NCBI GenBank assembly: GCA_013298665.1
Contig: JAAFIK010000022.1
Span: 1-64,000 of the forward strand
DNA length: 64,000 nucleotides
Direction: 5' to 3'
Source of the DNA: Chitinophagales bacterium
Lineage (GTDB): Bacteria > Bacteroidota > Bacteroidia > Chitinophagales > Chitinophagaceae
Below are positions 8,246 to 18,270 of this stretch, piece by piece. The number at the start of each line of letters is the position of its first letter. Within the stretch, counting starts at the first letter, position 1. Below the pieces are notes generated by a model that was not told the origin of the DNA, did no database searches, and worked only from the letters and a program-made list of their open reading frames with translations. A program made the translations under genes and the position numbers.

Positions 8246-9676
8246 TTATTCCTCTATATTCAAAAAGATAACTTTACCCTTACTTCCTTGTGGCCACTCG
8301 GTGCCAACCAATACGTTTCCGCCACTGATGGCTACGCTTTGTCCGTAAAACTCGTTGATGGTTCCGTTATTTACATTGATTTTACGCTTATACTCCCAAA
8401 TGGTATTGCCAAAATTGCCTACACCTTGTTTGAAGAGGTAAGCTTCGCCCTGGCTGCTATTGCCATTTACAGTACGGCCGGTTGCGCCTACGAGTAAATA
8501 GCCATTGGAAAAACTTACGCTGGCGCCAAAATTATCATCGGCGTTGAGGGCGGGCAAAAGCACATCTCCATTCTGGCTGTATCCGTTATACATAAACACT
8601 TTACCACGGTTGGCTTTGCCATCAACAGTGGCATTGGGGGCGCCAAGGATAATGGTTGCATTCTTCATAAAAACGCTTTGTCCGCAGCGGCTGCCTGCGG
8701 GCAGCATAGGATTAAAATCGAAATAACTGGTATTGCTTTTTTGAAACAGTGTAGCATAGCCGGCATTATTGTTCCTGCCGGGTATGCCGATTAATGCAAA
8801 ACCCACACTAACCGAAACACTTGTGCCCATTTTATCGTTACTGGCGGCTAAAGTGCCCGTAATTTTATGGTCTTGTACCCAGTCTGGTATGGAGGCTTCG
8901 TACCTGAACCAATACGCACAGCCTTCGTCGGTAGTACCTGTGCCGTCATCGCCTGGCGCACCAATGACAATACTGTTGCCTTCTATCGCTACAGCACTGC
9001 CAAAATAATCGCCGGAGGCCGCATCGGAAGCCGTCAGTTTATCTGTTTGTGCCCATACCCCATTGGTATTTTCAAAAACATAGGCTGCGCCATGATAAAA
9101 GCCACTTCCTACCGTAGCCAAACTTGCACCGGCTACGATCCTGTTCCCATCAATGGCAACGGAGAAACCCAATCTATCGCCTGGCTGGGCATCAGTAGCG
9201 GTCAAAATCTGGGTTTGCGCCCAAAGGCCATTGGTGCGTTTGTATATAAATACTGCGCCGCAATCAGTAAGGCCTCCCGGCTTATCGTACCCATAGGCAC
9301 CAACAGCCGCCCAATCGCCGCTGATGGATACACTGCATCCGTAGGAGTCTCCGGCTTTATCGGGAATGGCTCCTGTGCTGAACGCCTGTAATTCATTACC
9401 ACTTACGGCAGCGAGTGCATTCCAGTTGGATCCGTTATAGATGTAAAGGGTTTGTTTATCAATATCATAGACCAAAAGTCCCGCCGTTTTTTTGGGCATT
9501 GCGTTACGCTGTGCCGTTGTTAACCTTGGCATTAACAATCCCTGTGTTGTACTTTGTATATCCAGTTTTGCACTGCTGTCCGGAAGGCTCCCATCCGTTT
9601 TAATACCCACATTATTTTGCGAAAAACCTGTTGTGGAAACAAGAAGGGCGCAGATCAGTACTGTAAATAGTCTCAT
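8246..9676 (-). CDS. Secreted FG-GAP repeat protein
   Basis: A 476-residue protein with signal peptide MRLFTVLICALLVSTTGFSQ. Residues about 25-95 contain the segment GLLMPRLTTAQRNAMPKKTAGLLVYDID, common at the N-terminus of Bacteroidota secreted fibre-like proteins. From about residue 100 to the end there are about seven repeats of the type 'GDxxGxSVAIxGNxxVVGAxxxx' (for example GDRLGFSVAIDGNRIVAGAS, GDYFGSAVAIEGNSIVIGAP), the FG-GAP beta-propeller blades. FG-GAP proteins usually bind proteins or sugars outside the cell. No sorting tail is obvious at the C-terminus. The role is unknown. The gene converges on the toxin relic. Confidence 0.75.
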   Translation of the reverse strand: MRLFTVLICALLVSTTGFSQNNVGIKTDGSLPDSSAKLDIQSTTQGLLMPRLTTAQRNAMPKKTAGLLVYDIDKQTLYIYNGSNWNALAAVSGNELQAFSTGAIPDKAGDSYGCSVSISGDWAAVGAYGYDKPGGLTDCGAVFIYKRTNGLWAQTQILTATDAQPGDRLGFSVAIDGNRIVAGASLATVGSGFYHGAAYVFENTNGVWAQTDKLTASDAASGDYFGSAVAIEGNSIVIGAPGDDGTGTTDEGCAYWFRYEASIPDWVQDHKITGTLAASNDKMGTSVSVSVGFALIGIPGRNNNAGYATLFQKSNTSYFDFNPMLPAGSRCGQSVFMKNATIILGAPNATVDGKANRGKVFMYNGYSQNGDVLLPALNADDNFGASVSFSNGYLLVGATGRTVNGNSSQGEAYLFKQGVGNFGNTIWEYKRKINVNNGTINEFYGQSVAISGGNVLVGTEWPQGSKGKVIFLNIEE

Positions 9677-9911
9677 TTTTTTTATTTACGGGCGAAAATA
9701 AAGATTTTTGTGTTAATGAATAATGCTTTAGCCTTTTTAGTAAGTAAAAAGGTATTCATTGGCCTGCTGGTTATTCGTTTTGGTAAAGCTTTGCAGCACT
9801 ATGCCTGAGCGGGGATCAGCGCGATGGCTTTTGAGGATTTCAAATGTACCATCAATAATAAAGTCATTAACTTTAACCCGTTCTAAAGCCATTAACTTTA
9901 AATCATAAGGT

Positions 9912-10277
9912 ATGAATGATACAGCCCATCATGATGAACGGATTGCAAAAATGACATTTGCTTCGGTATACCCGCATTACGTGGTAAAGGTTGAAAAGAA
10001 AAACAGGACAAAGGAAGAATTGCACCGGGTCATTGAGTGGCTAACGGGTTATGGTGAAAAAAAGCTGAATGCGCTCATTGCGGAAAAGGCAACTTTTGAA
10101 AGGTTTTTTGCGGAGGCTGCACTAAACCCTAACGCCCACCTCATCACAGGTCTCATCTGTGGCTATCGGGTAGAGGAGATCAGCAACCGGTTAACGCAAC
10201 AGGTCAGGTATATGGATAAGCTGGTGGATGAGTTGGCGAAAGGACGTAAAATGGAGAAAATTTTACGTACTGCCTGA
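9912..10277 (+). CDS. DUF2200 family protein
   Basis: A 121-residue protein covering the whole family. [15 protein letters not shown] at the N-terminus, [12 protein letters not shown] in the middle, [20 protein letters not shown] and [19 protein letters not shown] at the C-terminus are the family's conserved blocks. The family is cytoplasmic and has no established function to my knowledge. It stands alone with no operon partner. Base composition is intermediate between the accessory segment and the core. Confidence 0.8.
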   Translation: MNDTAHHDERIAKMTFASVYPHYVVKVEKKNRTKEELHRVIEWLTGYGEKKLNALIAEKATFERFFAEAALNPNAHLITGLICGYRVEEISNRLTQQVRYMDKLVDELAKGRKMEKILRTA

Positions 10278-10493
10278 TGTAAATAAACAGAAGCGCACTG
10301 ATCCCGTTGCTGCATATTAAATGATCCGGTCAAACTACAGTTGCTGCCGGGCAAATCGGCCCGGAGGTGATGCTCCTGGTCAGTGTACAAGACTGCATGT
10401 TGCGTCTGTACCGGCAATTATCTGATTAGATGTTATATATAATTGGTATAACTTTACTGTTCAACCGGAATGGTATCCCTTACCTGCATGACA

Positions 10494-11414
10494 ATGCTTC
10501 AACAATATTTCCGTCTTCAATGGACTATGCTGAAAAGGCAGCTCAGCGATTTTGGTATTCGTCCGGCATTGGGTATCGGCTTGTTACTGGCGGGTTTTTC
10601 CGGGTTTTCGTTTTACTTATTCCTGAAGTTAACTGTTGCACCCTGGCTATATATGCTGCTCGCGCTGAGCCTTGTATCCAGGCTCAGCGAAACCGGCAGG
10701 AATACCTTCCTCAGGCTCATTTTTAAAAGGGCTGATTATGTGCGCATCAGGCTTGCAGAAAATGGCCTTACGGTCGTCCCCTTTGTTGTTTTCCTGTGCT
10801 GCAAAAGTGTACTGCCGGTTGCTGTACTGCTGGCTGTACTGGCGCCGCTGCTGTCGCTTGTTCGCATCAATATTCCTGCCGCCGTGGCCTTCCCCACCCC
10901 ATTTTACAAAAGGCCTTTTGAATTCATCGTTGGGTTCAGGGCCCGGGCGGGACTTTTCGTGGTGGCGTATGGGCTTACCGCCATCGCCGTCATTTATCAA
11001 AACTTCAACCTGGGTATCTTCTCGCTTATCCTTGTTTTTACAGTTTGCCTTTCTTTTTACAACCAGCCGGAGGATGTATTTTATGTTTGGATGTACCGGC
11101 TAACGCCCAATGGGTTTCTCTGGCATAAACTGAAAACGGCAATGCTGTATGCGGGTATTCTTTCGCTGCCGGTTGCCCTGGCTTTGCTGGTTTACTTCCC
11201 GGCGCATATGCTCATCACAGCCGGTTTCCTGTTGCTGGGGTATGTTGGTTTACTGACGGTGCTGCTGGCAAAGTATTCTTCTTATCCGCAGCAAATGAAC
11301 CTGCCGCAGGGGATATTGCTGGCACTGGGACTGATGATGCCGCCTTTTCTGCTGGCCATTGTCCCATTTTTCTACACCCAATCTGTTAAAAGGTTAAAAG
11401 CGTTACTCGGATGA
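10494..11414 (+). CDS. ABC transporter permease-type membrane protein
   Basis: About 306 residues from the ATG at 10494 (an alternative ATG at 10470 adds eight residues). Six or more hydrophobic segments are visible, for example LGIGLLLAGFSGFSFYLFL near the N-terminus, VPFVVFLCCKSVLPVAVLLAV, VYFPAHMLITAGFLLLGYVGLL and the final LALGLMMPPFLLAIVPFF. The stop overlaps the start of the following ATPase gene by four bases (ATGA), showing translational coupling. It is probably the membrane half of a two-gene exporter. The substrate is unknown. The family cannot be named from sequence alone. Confidence 0.7.
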   Translation: MLQQYFRLQWTMLKRQLSDFGIRPALGIGLLLAGFSGFSFYLFLKLTVAPWLYMLLALSLVSRLSETGRNTFLRLIFKRADYVRIRLAENGLTVVPFVVFLCCKSVLPVAVLLAVLAPLLSLVRINIPAAVAFPTPFYKRPFEFIVGFRARAGLFVVAYGLTAIAVIYQNFNLGIFSLILVFTVCLSFYNQPEDVFYVWMYRLTPNGFLWHKLKTAMLYAGILSLPVALALLVYFPAHMLITAGFLLLGYVGLLTVLLAKYSSYPQQMNLPQGILLALGLMMPPFLLAIVPFFYTQSVKRLKALLG

Positions 11415-12091
11415 TTATTATTGAACAATTGTCGAAAGCGTATGGCTTCAGGCAGGTTTTGTCGGATATCGATGTAAGGTTTGAGCCGGGCAGGGTTTAT
11501 GGTATTGTTGGTGAAAACGGGTCGGGCAAAACCACTTTATTCAAGTGCATGACGGGTATTGAGCAATATACCGGCACTATTACAGCCGGGTTATCGCCGC
11601 TTAAAGACCATACGGGGTACCTGCAGACGGAGCCGGCTTATTTTTCAAAGATCACCGGTCGTGAGTACATCCGTCTGCTGTGCCAGGCCAGGGGCAAAGA
11701 TCCGGGGGACATTGATGGCAAAAATATCTTTGACCTGCCCCTGGGGCGATATGCCGCTACTTACTCAACGGGTATGAAAAAGAAGCTGGCGCTGATGGCT
11801 ATTCTGCTGCAGGAAAACCAGTATTTTATTCTTGATGAGCCTTTTAATGGTGTTGACATACAAAGCAACATCATCATCACCGCCATCATCAGGCAGCTCA
11901 AACAACTGGGCAAAACGCTGATCATCTCCTCGCATATTTTTTCCACCCTTAGTGATATTTGTGACGAAATACACTTACTGCAGGGCGGGCAATTTATAAA
12001 GCGGGTATATGAGGACGGGTTTGACGAACTGGAGCAGGAAATGAAAGCATTATTTATCGGCAATCGTATTGCAGCACTTGAACTTAAGTAA
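11411..12091 (+). CDS. ABC transporter ATP-binding protein
   Basis: A 226-residue nucleotide-binding subunit. Walker A is GENGSGKTT (about residues 34-42), the signature region is YSTGMKKKLALMA, Walker B is YFILDEPFNGVD, and the switch histidine lies in LIISSHIF. All catalytic motifs are intact. It powers the membrane protein encoded immediately upstream with a 4-base overlap. The short form with STGMKKKL rather than LSGGQ resembles ATPases of simple drug/peptide or gliding-type exporters. Substrate unknown. It is far from the NRPS locus and on the other strand. Confidence 0.9.
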   Translation: MIIIEQLSKAYGFRQVLSDIDVRFEPGRVYGIVGENGSGKTTLFKCMTGIEQYTGTITAGLSPLKDHTGYLQTEPAYFSKITGREYIRLLCQARGKDPGDIDGKNIFDLPLGRYAATYSTGMKKKLALMAILLQENQYFILDEPFNGVDIQSNIIITAIIRQLKQLGKTLIISSHIFSTLSDICDEIHLLQGGQFIKRVYEDGFDELEQEMKALFIGNRIAALELK

Positions 12092-12225
12092 GTGGAACTA
12101 CGTAATAATGCTACAGCCAACGGCTTGATTATCCATGATCATATGTGCGACCCAATGACAGGACTACGTTTCAACGCATCATGGTATGGCACTTAAGTGA
12201 ATAATAAAGTATAGCGGTGCTGCAC

Positions 12226-13920
12226 TCAAAGTCTTCCCAACCGCTCCCTGATACCCAGCCCATGCGCTGTTGCGGTGGCCTTTGCGAGTGCGTAACCGGC
12301 ATCGGCGTGACGGATAACGCCCATTCCGGGATCGTTGCGCAACACACGGGCAAGTCGCGCACCGGCGGCATCTGTACCATCAGCTACGATCACCATACCG
12401 GCATGGATACTGTAGCCCATCCCTACCCCACCACCATGGTGCAGGCTTACCCAACTGGCGCCGCCAGCCGTATTGACTAAGGCATTCAGGATCGGCCAAT
12501 CGGCAACAGCGTCACTGCCATCAAGCATGGCTTCGGTTTCGCGGTTGGGGCTGGCTACGGAACCGGTATCGAGATGGTCGCGGCCAATAACGATCGGTGC
12601 TTTTACCTTACCGCTGCGCACCAGTTCGTTGAATGCCTGTCCGGCTTTTTCCCTTTCGCCCTGGCCAAGCCAGCAGATACGGGCGGGCAATCCCTGAAAA
12701 GCGATCTTCTCCTGTGCCATCTTCATCCAGCGGATCATACCCGTATTCTCCGGAAAGAGGTTCATGATACATGCATCGGTAACGGCGATGTCTGCCGGAT
12801 CGCCACTGAGGGCGGCCCATCGGAATGGCCCCTTGCCTTCGCAGAAAAGGGGGCGGATATAGGCCGGTACAAAGCCGGGGAAACCGAAGGCGTTGGTGAG
12901 TCCGTTTTCCTGAGCCCTTGCACGGATATTGTTTCCGTAATCGAAAGTGATGGCGCCGCGCTGCTGCAGGGCGAGCATAAGTTCCACATGACGGCGCATG
13001 CTTGCGTAGCTGAGCCCGGTATACTTAACAGGGTCACTGCTGCGCAGGGCGTTGGCCGCTTCATTGGTAAGGGTATGCGGTACATAACCAATAAGCGGAT
13101 CGTGTGCGGAGGTCTGGTCGGTAAGCGTATCCGGAATAATGTTCCGCCCGAGCAGGCGCTCCAGCAGGGTTACGGCATTGGCGTGTACGCCGATGCTGAG
13201 GGCTTCTCCTGCGGCTTTGGCGGCAAGGGCACGATCGATGGCCTGGTCGATGTCAACATATTTTTCATCGAGGTAACGGGTTTCAATGCGTTTATCAATA
13301 CGCCATCCTTCTACCTCTGCAATCAGCGCTACGCCTTCGTTCATCGTAATGGCCAGGGGCTGTGCGCCACCCATCCCGCCCAGACCGGCAGTAACATTCA
13401 GGGTACCTTTAAGGGTACCGGCGGTAAGGCCATCTTTGCGAAAATGCGTATCGGCAAGGGCGGCATAGGTTTCGTAAGTACCCTGCACAATACCCTGCGA
13501 CCCGATATATATCCAGGAGCCTGCTGTCATCTGCCCATACATCATCAATCCCTTCTTTTCCAGCTCATCGAAATGTTGCCAATTGGCCCAGTTGGGTACA
13601 AGTTGCGAATTGCTGATCAATACCCTCGGGGCATCGGGATGTGTTTTCAGCATGGCAACGGGTTTCCCGGACTGTATGAGCAGGGTCTCATCATTTTCCA
13701 GGTCCTTCAGGGCATCAATGATATCGTCGAGTGCTTCAAAACTCCGGGCAGCCTTCCCCCTGCCACCATACACGATCAGGTCGCCGGGGCGTTCGGCTAC
13801 TTCAGGATTGAGGTTGTTGAGCAGCATGCGTAATGCGGCTTCCTGTACCCATCCTTTACAATGCAGAACGTTTCCGGTGGGGGTTGCGTATTTTACGGGA
13901 TCGTATTTTGTTTGCGTCAT
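12226..13920 (-). CDS. hutU: Urocanate hydratase
   Basis: Second enzyme of histidine degradation, converting urocanate to imidazolonepropionate with bound NAD+. 564 residues from the ATG at 13920, the usual length; the longer upstream frame has no family similarity. Recognisable blocks include [27 protein letters not shown] near the N-terminus, [24 protein letters not shown] with the glycine-rich NAD-binding region, [14 protein letters not shown] and [13 protein letters not shown] near the C-terminus with the conserved HHGGGVG. No hutH, hutI or hutG is adjacent, so the pathway is presumably completed elsewhere. The gene is divergent from the DoxX-like gene at 14025. Confidence 0.97.
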   Translation of the reverse strand: MTQTKYDPVKYATPTGNVLHCKGWVQEAALRMLLNNLNPEVAERPGDLIVYGGRGKAARSFEALDDIIDALKDLENDETLLIQSGKPVAMLKTHPDAPRVLISNSQLVPNWANWQHFDELEKKGLMMYGQMTAGSWIYIGSQGIVQGTYETYAALADTHFRKDGLTAGTLKGTLNVTAGLGGMGGAQPLAITMNEGVALIAEVEGWRIDKRIETRYLDEKYVDIDQAIDRALAAKAAGEALSIGVHANAVTLLERLLGRNIIPDTLTDQTSAHDPLIGYVPHTLTNEAANALRSSDPVKYTGLSYASMRRHVELMLALQQRGAITFDYGNNIRARAQENGLTNAFGFPGFVPAYIRPLFCEGKGPFRWAALSGDPADIAVTDACIMNLFPENTGMIRWMKMAQEKIAFQGLPARICWLGQGEREKAGQAFNELVRSGKVKAPIVIGRDHLDTGSVASPNRETEAMLDGSDAVADWPILNALVNTAGGASWVSLHHGGGVGMGYSIHAGMVIVADGTDAAGARLARVLRNDPGMGVIRHADAGYALAKATATAHGLGIRERLGRL

Positions 13921-14024
13921 AAATGCGTTTATGCTTATCGTTGATGTTGTGTTGTATGGGTTACGTTTACCGCTGTATATTACGGACAAATGTACTACTT
14001 TTATCGGCTAAACTTTATGGTGCC

Positions 14025-15275
14025 ATGCAAAGGGAATCGCTGCGGGATTGGTCGCCTTCCGGCCGGATATGCTTTCGCTTTTTTGCCGTATTCGTGCTGC
14101 TCATCCTGCTGAGTTTCCCGTTTGACTATACCTTTCTGCCCAGCCCGGCTGAATGGTTTCGCAGACCCGCTGTATGGCTGGCACAATGGACGGCCGCACA
14201 CCTGCCGGGGATAGACCGGTCTGCCGTGATGCAATTGTTTTCAGATACCACAGGTTTGTATGTACATGTTTTGAATATGGCTGTGCTGGCGGTTTTGATC
14301 GCCATTGGCTGGTCGGTGACCGATCGCCGGAAAGCGTATCCTTTGCTTTTGTACGCGATCACCACCCTTATCCGTTACTACCTGGCGCTGCAATTGCTGC
14401 TGTATGGGATTGGCAAGGTGTGCAACAACCAGTTTTACCTGCCGGAACCGAATACGATTTATACCCCGCTGGCAAATGTGCCGCGCGACCTGCTGTACTG
14501 GACAACGATGAGTCTTTCCCGGCCATATACCATCGCCATGGGTGTTGCCGAAATACTGGCGGCTGTATTGCTGCTGTTTCGCCGTACCCACCTGGGTGGT
14601 GCATTACTGGCTACGGGTATCCTCACCCATGTGTTCCTGATAAACCTGGGGTACGACATTTCTGTAAAACTGCATTCCGGGTTACTCCTGTTGTTCGCGA
14701 TAAGTTTGCTGGTACCGCACAGGCAGCGGTTGTGGCAGGTATTTACGCTGCAAGCGCTTCCTTCTGGTACAGATGAGCAGCCGATATACAGCGGCCGGTG
14801 GCGGTGGTGGCGGGGCATCACCAAACTGACCATAGTGGCGTTACTGCTTACGGAAACCTTACTTCCTTATATCCGTTCCGGGCAATATAATGATGATACA
14901 GCTCCCCGCCCCTTTTTGCATGGCGCTTATATGGTAACTGATTTTGTACGCAATGGTGACACCATCCCCCCACTGCTGTCGGATACACAACGCTGGAAAC
15001 GCTTTTTTATCCATCGCCGGTACTATGCTATTATCCAGGGTATGGGTGATGATATGACTGATTTCGCGCTTGCCTATGATACGGCACATCATTCACTGCT
15101 GCTGACAAGTGAACGCGACACTACACAGTTGGTACTGCAATATGAACTGCCTGATGACAGTACCCTGTTCTTACACACGGTACTGAACGGAGATTCTATT
15201 GATCTGCAATGTAAAAAACTGGATTGGCGGAGGACACCGCTGATGCAACGGCCCTTTGGCTGGACAATTGACTGA
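14025..15275 (+). CDS. DoxX-like integral membrane protein with a C-terminal soluble domain
   Basis: 416 residues from the ATG at 14025; the longer frame overlaps the hutU start region and lacks plausible N-terminal content. About seven hydrophobic segments are visible (CFRFFAVFVLLILLSFPFDY, LAVLIAIGWSV, YYLALQLLLYGIGKV, IAMGVAEILAAVLLLF, LLLFAISLLVP, TIVALLLTETLLPY). The LLYGIGKV and G.AEI.AAVLLLF segments resemble the DoxX/DoxD group, whose members handle quinone- or thiol-linked electrons. The last 120 residues (from about GAYMVTDFVRNGD) look soluble and beta-rich, probably periplasmic. No function can be assigned. Confidence 0.6.
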   Translation: MQRESLRDWSPSGRICFRFFAVFVLLILLSFPFDYTFLPSPAEWFRRPAVWLAQWTAAHLPGIDRSAVMQLFSDTTGLYVHVLNMAVLAVLIAIGWSVTDRRKAYPLLLYAITTLIRYYLALQLLLYGIGKVCNNQFYLPEPNTIYTPLANVPRDLLYWTTMSLSRPYTIAMGVAEILAAVLLLFRRTHLGGALLATGILTHVFLINLGYDISVKLHSGLLLLFAISLLVPHRQRLWQVFTLQALPSGTDEQPIYSGRWRWWRGITKLTIVALLLTETLLPYIRSGQYNDDTAPRPFLHGAYMVTDFVRNGDTIPPLLSDTQRWKRFFIHRRYYAIIQGMGDDMTDFALAYDTAHHSLLLTSERDTTQLVLQYELPDDSTLFLHTVLNGDSIDLQCKKLDWRRTPLMQRPFGWTID

Positions 15276-15283
15276 AACCGGCA

Positions 15284-17122
15284 TTATGGTAACACGCCAT
15301 ACAAACTACCGCCTTTGGCAAAAAGTCTGTCGATCTTCTTTTCTGTTGCCGGATCTTTCTCTACGGGCGGCGCATGATGGGGTTTGATACGGGCATCAAT
15401 AATCAGTGGCCCGCGGCAACCCCAGTGCTTATGCTCAGTGGAGGCATTGACACCATATATATCGTGCGAAGGATTGCAGCGGGTAAAGCTGACCCAGAGA
15501 AAATTGCTGAGCCTTGCAGCCAGGAAATCGCTATCGTCGCAAACAATAACAAAGGGCAGGGTATTCAGGTCGCTGCCGGCCAGTTGTGTGCTGAGCTGTT
15601 CCATCTGTATGGCGGCCGCTGCATAATCAGTAAAAGCGGGTGCCTGTATCGCGGCTACACCGGGCATGGCTATGGTGGCTTTACCAAAACCCTGCAGGGT
15701 ATTGAGGGCAGCAGGCAGTTCGCGGCAAAGCTGCCGGAGGGGTTCACCATAAGCGGCAAAGACTACCTTACTGCCGCTGTTGAGTCCGGTACCGGAATAG
15801 TCGAGCGTGTCGATGGTGGTCTGCGTATAAAAATGTACATCACGGCTCAGGTCGATCCGTGCCAGCAGGTACTCAAGAAAATGCTGTACATCGTGCAGGT
15901 CTAACTGCCGGGTATCATCGGCAGTAATGAACAGAAATTTGGCAAGGCTGAGTTGTCCGGTGCCCAGGATATGATTGGCAATGGTGAGCAGCTCGGCGGG
16001 TCGCCGGGTGGGCATATACGGGGTATACCGTTCACTGCCAATGGCGAGCAGGAGGGGGTGCACACCTGCTGCATCTACAGCGTGAATGGCTTTTAGGCCG
16101 GGTATCTCTTCCTGAACGGCACTACCGGTAAGGGCATGGATCAACTGGCCAAAACTGGTATCTTCCTGCGGTGGCCGCCCCACCACGGTAAAGGGCCAGA
16201 TGGCATCACGACGCGCATACACCTTTTTTACTTTCATCAGCGGGAATGGATGCCGGAGGCTGTAATAACCGAGGTGGTCGCCAAAGGGACCCTCCGGCTT
16301 ATTATCGCCGGGATATACTTCGCCGGTAATGACAAAATCAGCATCGGTGCTTACGCAGTTCCCCCCTTCGTCATACATATACCGGAAACGCCTGCCACCG
16401 AGCACACCGGCAAAGGTCATTTCACTGATGCCTTCGGGTAAGGGCATTACAGCAGCAAGGGCATGTGCGGGGGGACCACCTGCAAAGCAACTCACCTGAA
16501 GCGGCAATCCTTTGGCATTGGCCAATGTCTGGTGTACCCCGATGCCGCGGTGCAACTGGTAATGGAGACCGATTTCCCGGTTGGGGATATAGTCATTCCC
16601 GGTCAACTGGATGCGGTACATACCGAGGTTGGACTTCATGATACCCGGTTGCTCTATGTTTTCACTGTATACCTGCGGGAGGGTGACAAAAGCACCGCCA
16701 TCATTGGGCCAGTGCTGAATAAGGGGCAGGTCGGTAATATTGATTTCCTGGTAGCGCACCGGTTTGCGCAGGGGATTTTTCAGTGGCAGGGCCTTAAGTG
16801 CTGCCATACCAACACCAAAGTTTTGCAACGGATGCTTCAGTGCCTGGAGTGGGTCACTTTTAAGCGCGATCAGCCGCTGTACTTTTTCGAAGGTGTGGCG
16901 GAAGATAAACTGGCTGCGGGGCAGGCTGCCAAAGATATTGGAGGCGGCGCGGAAACGGCTGCCCTTTACGCGTTCAAACAGCAGGGCTGGCCCACCGGCT
17001 TCATACACCCGCAGGTGAATGGCTGCCATTTCGAGCCAGGGATCAACTTCTTCAGTAACCCTGACCAAATGACCATTTTTTTCGAGATCAAGGAGACATG
17101 CGGCCAGACTATCATACGCCAT
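15284..17122 (-). CDS. UbiD-family decarboxylase
   Basis: 612 residues from the ATG at 17122, chosen because MAYDSLAACLLDLEKNGHLV aligns with the normal N-terminus of the family while the upstream extension does not. UbiD enzymes use prenylated FMN to decarboxylate aromatic acids, for example in ubiquinone or the futalosine route to menaquinone. Visible blocks include EEVDPWLEMAAIHLRVYEAGGPALLFE, PFTVVGRPPQEDTSFGQLI and EIPGLKAIHAVDAAGVHPLLLA; the E-x-P region supplies catalytic carboxylates. No UbiX (prenyl-FMN synthase) lies nearby. Length and the N-terminal block fit the Bacteroidota menaquinone-associated group, but the substrate is inferred. Confidence 0.85.
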   Translation of the reverse strand: MAYDSLAACLLDLEKNGHLVRVTEEVDPWLEMAAIHLRVYEAGGPALLFERVKGSRFRAASNIFGSLPRSQFIFRHTFEKVQRLIALKSDPLQALKHPLQNFGVGMAALKALPLKNPLRKPVRYQEINITDLPLIQHWPNDGGAFVTLPQVYSENIEQPGIMKSNLGMYRIQLTGNDYIPNREIGLHYQLHRGIGVHQTLANAKGLPLQVSCFAGGPPAHALAAVMPLPEGISEMTFAGVLGGRRFRYMYDEGGNCVSTDADFVITGEVYPGDNKPEGPFGDHLGYYSLRHPFPLMKVKKVYARRDAIWPFTVVGRPPQEDTSFGQLIHALTGSAVQEEIPGLKAIHAVDAAGVHPLLLAIGSERYTPYMPTRRPAELLTIANHILGTGQLSLAKFLFITADDTRQLDLHDVQHFLEYLLARIDLSRDVHFYTQTTIDTLDYSGTGLNSGSKVVFAAYGEPLRQLCRELPAALNTLQGFGKATIAMPGVAAIQAPAFTDYAAAAIQMEQLSTQLAGSDLNTLPFVIVCDDSDFLAARLSNFLWVSFTRCNPSHDIYGVNASTEHKHWGCRGPLIIDARIKPHHAPPVEKDPATEKKIDRLFAKGGSLYGVLP

Positions 17123-17234
17123 GTAGAGTAATGCTTTGAGTATGCATACAAAGAAACACCATAAATATGATCTTGTTCGCAGATATGATTTATATTTACA
17201 GGACAAATATGTCTTTTTTTAAAGGTGAATAAAT

Positions 17235-17268
17235 AAGCCCTGGTTCATTCTTGACCGGGGCTTTTTTT
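17235..17268 (+). terminator. Terminator-like hairpin between divergent genes
   Basis: aagccctggt and accggggctt form a nine- to ten-pair stem with one G-U pair, followed by a run of seven T on the plus strand. No plus-strand gene ends here; it lies 64 bases before pdxJ and behind the start of the divergent UbiD-family gene. It could be a leader attenuator for pdxJ or a relic. Confidence 0.55.
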
Positions 17269-17331
17269 ATGCGCACCAGCTACTGAACAGTTTTTTCTAC
17301 CTTTACTGTTGCATATAAGACAATCAACATT

Positions 17332-18051
17332 ATGACCAAACTCTCGGTAAACATCAATAAAATTGCTACCCTGCGCAATGCACGTGGCGGCAATAATCCT
17401 GATGTGGTAAAAATGGCGCTGGACATTGAACGGTTTGGCGCAGATGGCATCACCGTTCACCCGCGCCCGGATGAGCGGCATATCCGTTATGCGGATGTAC
17501 TGGCACTCCGGAAAGTGCTGACCACCGAATTCAACATTGAGGGCAATCCAAAAGAGCAGAAATTTATCCAGTTGGTACTGGCTGCAAAACCGGAACAGGT
17601 TACATTAGTACCGGACGGCCACGGGCAACTCACGAGCGACAAAGGTTTTGATACCATTAAGGAGGTGGATTACCTGCATGAAGTAATCCGCGTATTTAAA
17701 GATGCAGGCATACGGGTTTCTATTTTTGTTGATCCTGTAACCGCGATGGTGGAAGGTGCTAAAGCTACGGGTACTGACCGCATTGAATTATATACCGAAC
17801 AATACGCTGCGGGCTACGCCGGCGGAGATCCCGCAACAGCGATTGCCCCTTATATTTCGGCAGCAGCAAAAGCTTATGAACTGGGGCTTGGCATTAACGC
17901 CGGGCACGACCTCGACCTGCACAACCTGAAATATTTTGCTGCTAAAATACCTCACCTCAACGAGGTATCCATCGGCCATGCATTGGTTTGCGATGCGCTG
18001 GTTTATGGCATGGAGAATACGGTACAGTTGTATAAAAGACAGTTGTTATAA
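17332..18051 (+). CDS. pdxJ: Pyridoxine 5'-phosphate synthase
   Basis: Condenses 1-deoxyxylulose 5-phosphate with 3-amino-2-oxopropyl phosphate to give pyridoxine 5'-phosphate, the last step of the DXP-dependent vitamin B6 route. 239 residues, the normal length, a TIM barrel. Conserved blocks are [21 protein letters not shown] at the N-terminus (substrate-binding N and R), [45 protein letters not shown] and [17 protein letters not shown] with the catalytic histidine. It is monocistronic by appearance. The start is the only sensible ATG and the terminator-like hairpin lies in its leader. Confidence 0.97.
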   Translation: MTKLSVNINKIATLRNARGGNNPDVVKMALDIERFGADGITVHPRPDERHIRYADVLALRKVLTTEFNIEGNPKEQKFIQLVLAAKPEQVTLVPDGHGQLTSDKGFDTIKEVDYLHEVIRVFKDAGIRVSIFVDPVTAMVEGAKATGTDRIELYTEQYAAGYAGGDPATAIAPYISAAAKAYELGLGINAGHDLDLHNLKYFAAKIPHLNEVSIGHALVCDALVYGMENTVQLYKRQLL

Positions 18052-18270
18052 GATGCAGGGGCAGAAGGTATGTAACAAAAGAGAACCCTTTGCGCTGCAG
18101 GTCATTTGAAAAAAAGTAAGCGAGTGCAGAAAATGTTCTTTACTGGTGTAATGCACTGCCTGATGTCGTTATGACATTTTGCCGGCACACTGCATGGTGA
18201 TGGGTATGGGATTAAGTTGTTCAGGTAAGACGTATCTGCCCGGCACAACGGGGTTAAACCATTGTCATTT

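Noticed and set aside
10494..12091. ABC pair as exporter of the NRPS product
   Set aside because: It is more than 16 kb away on the other strand, separated by trp and other core genes; nothing links it to the NRPS locus.
12574..13833. Long plus-strand open frame of 419 codons
   Set aside because: It lies wholly antisense to hutU, whose product matches its family throughout. The frame contains no recognisable domain.
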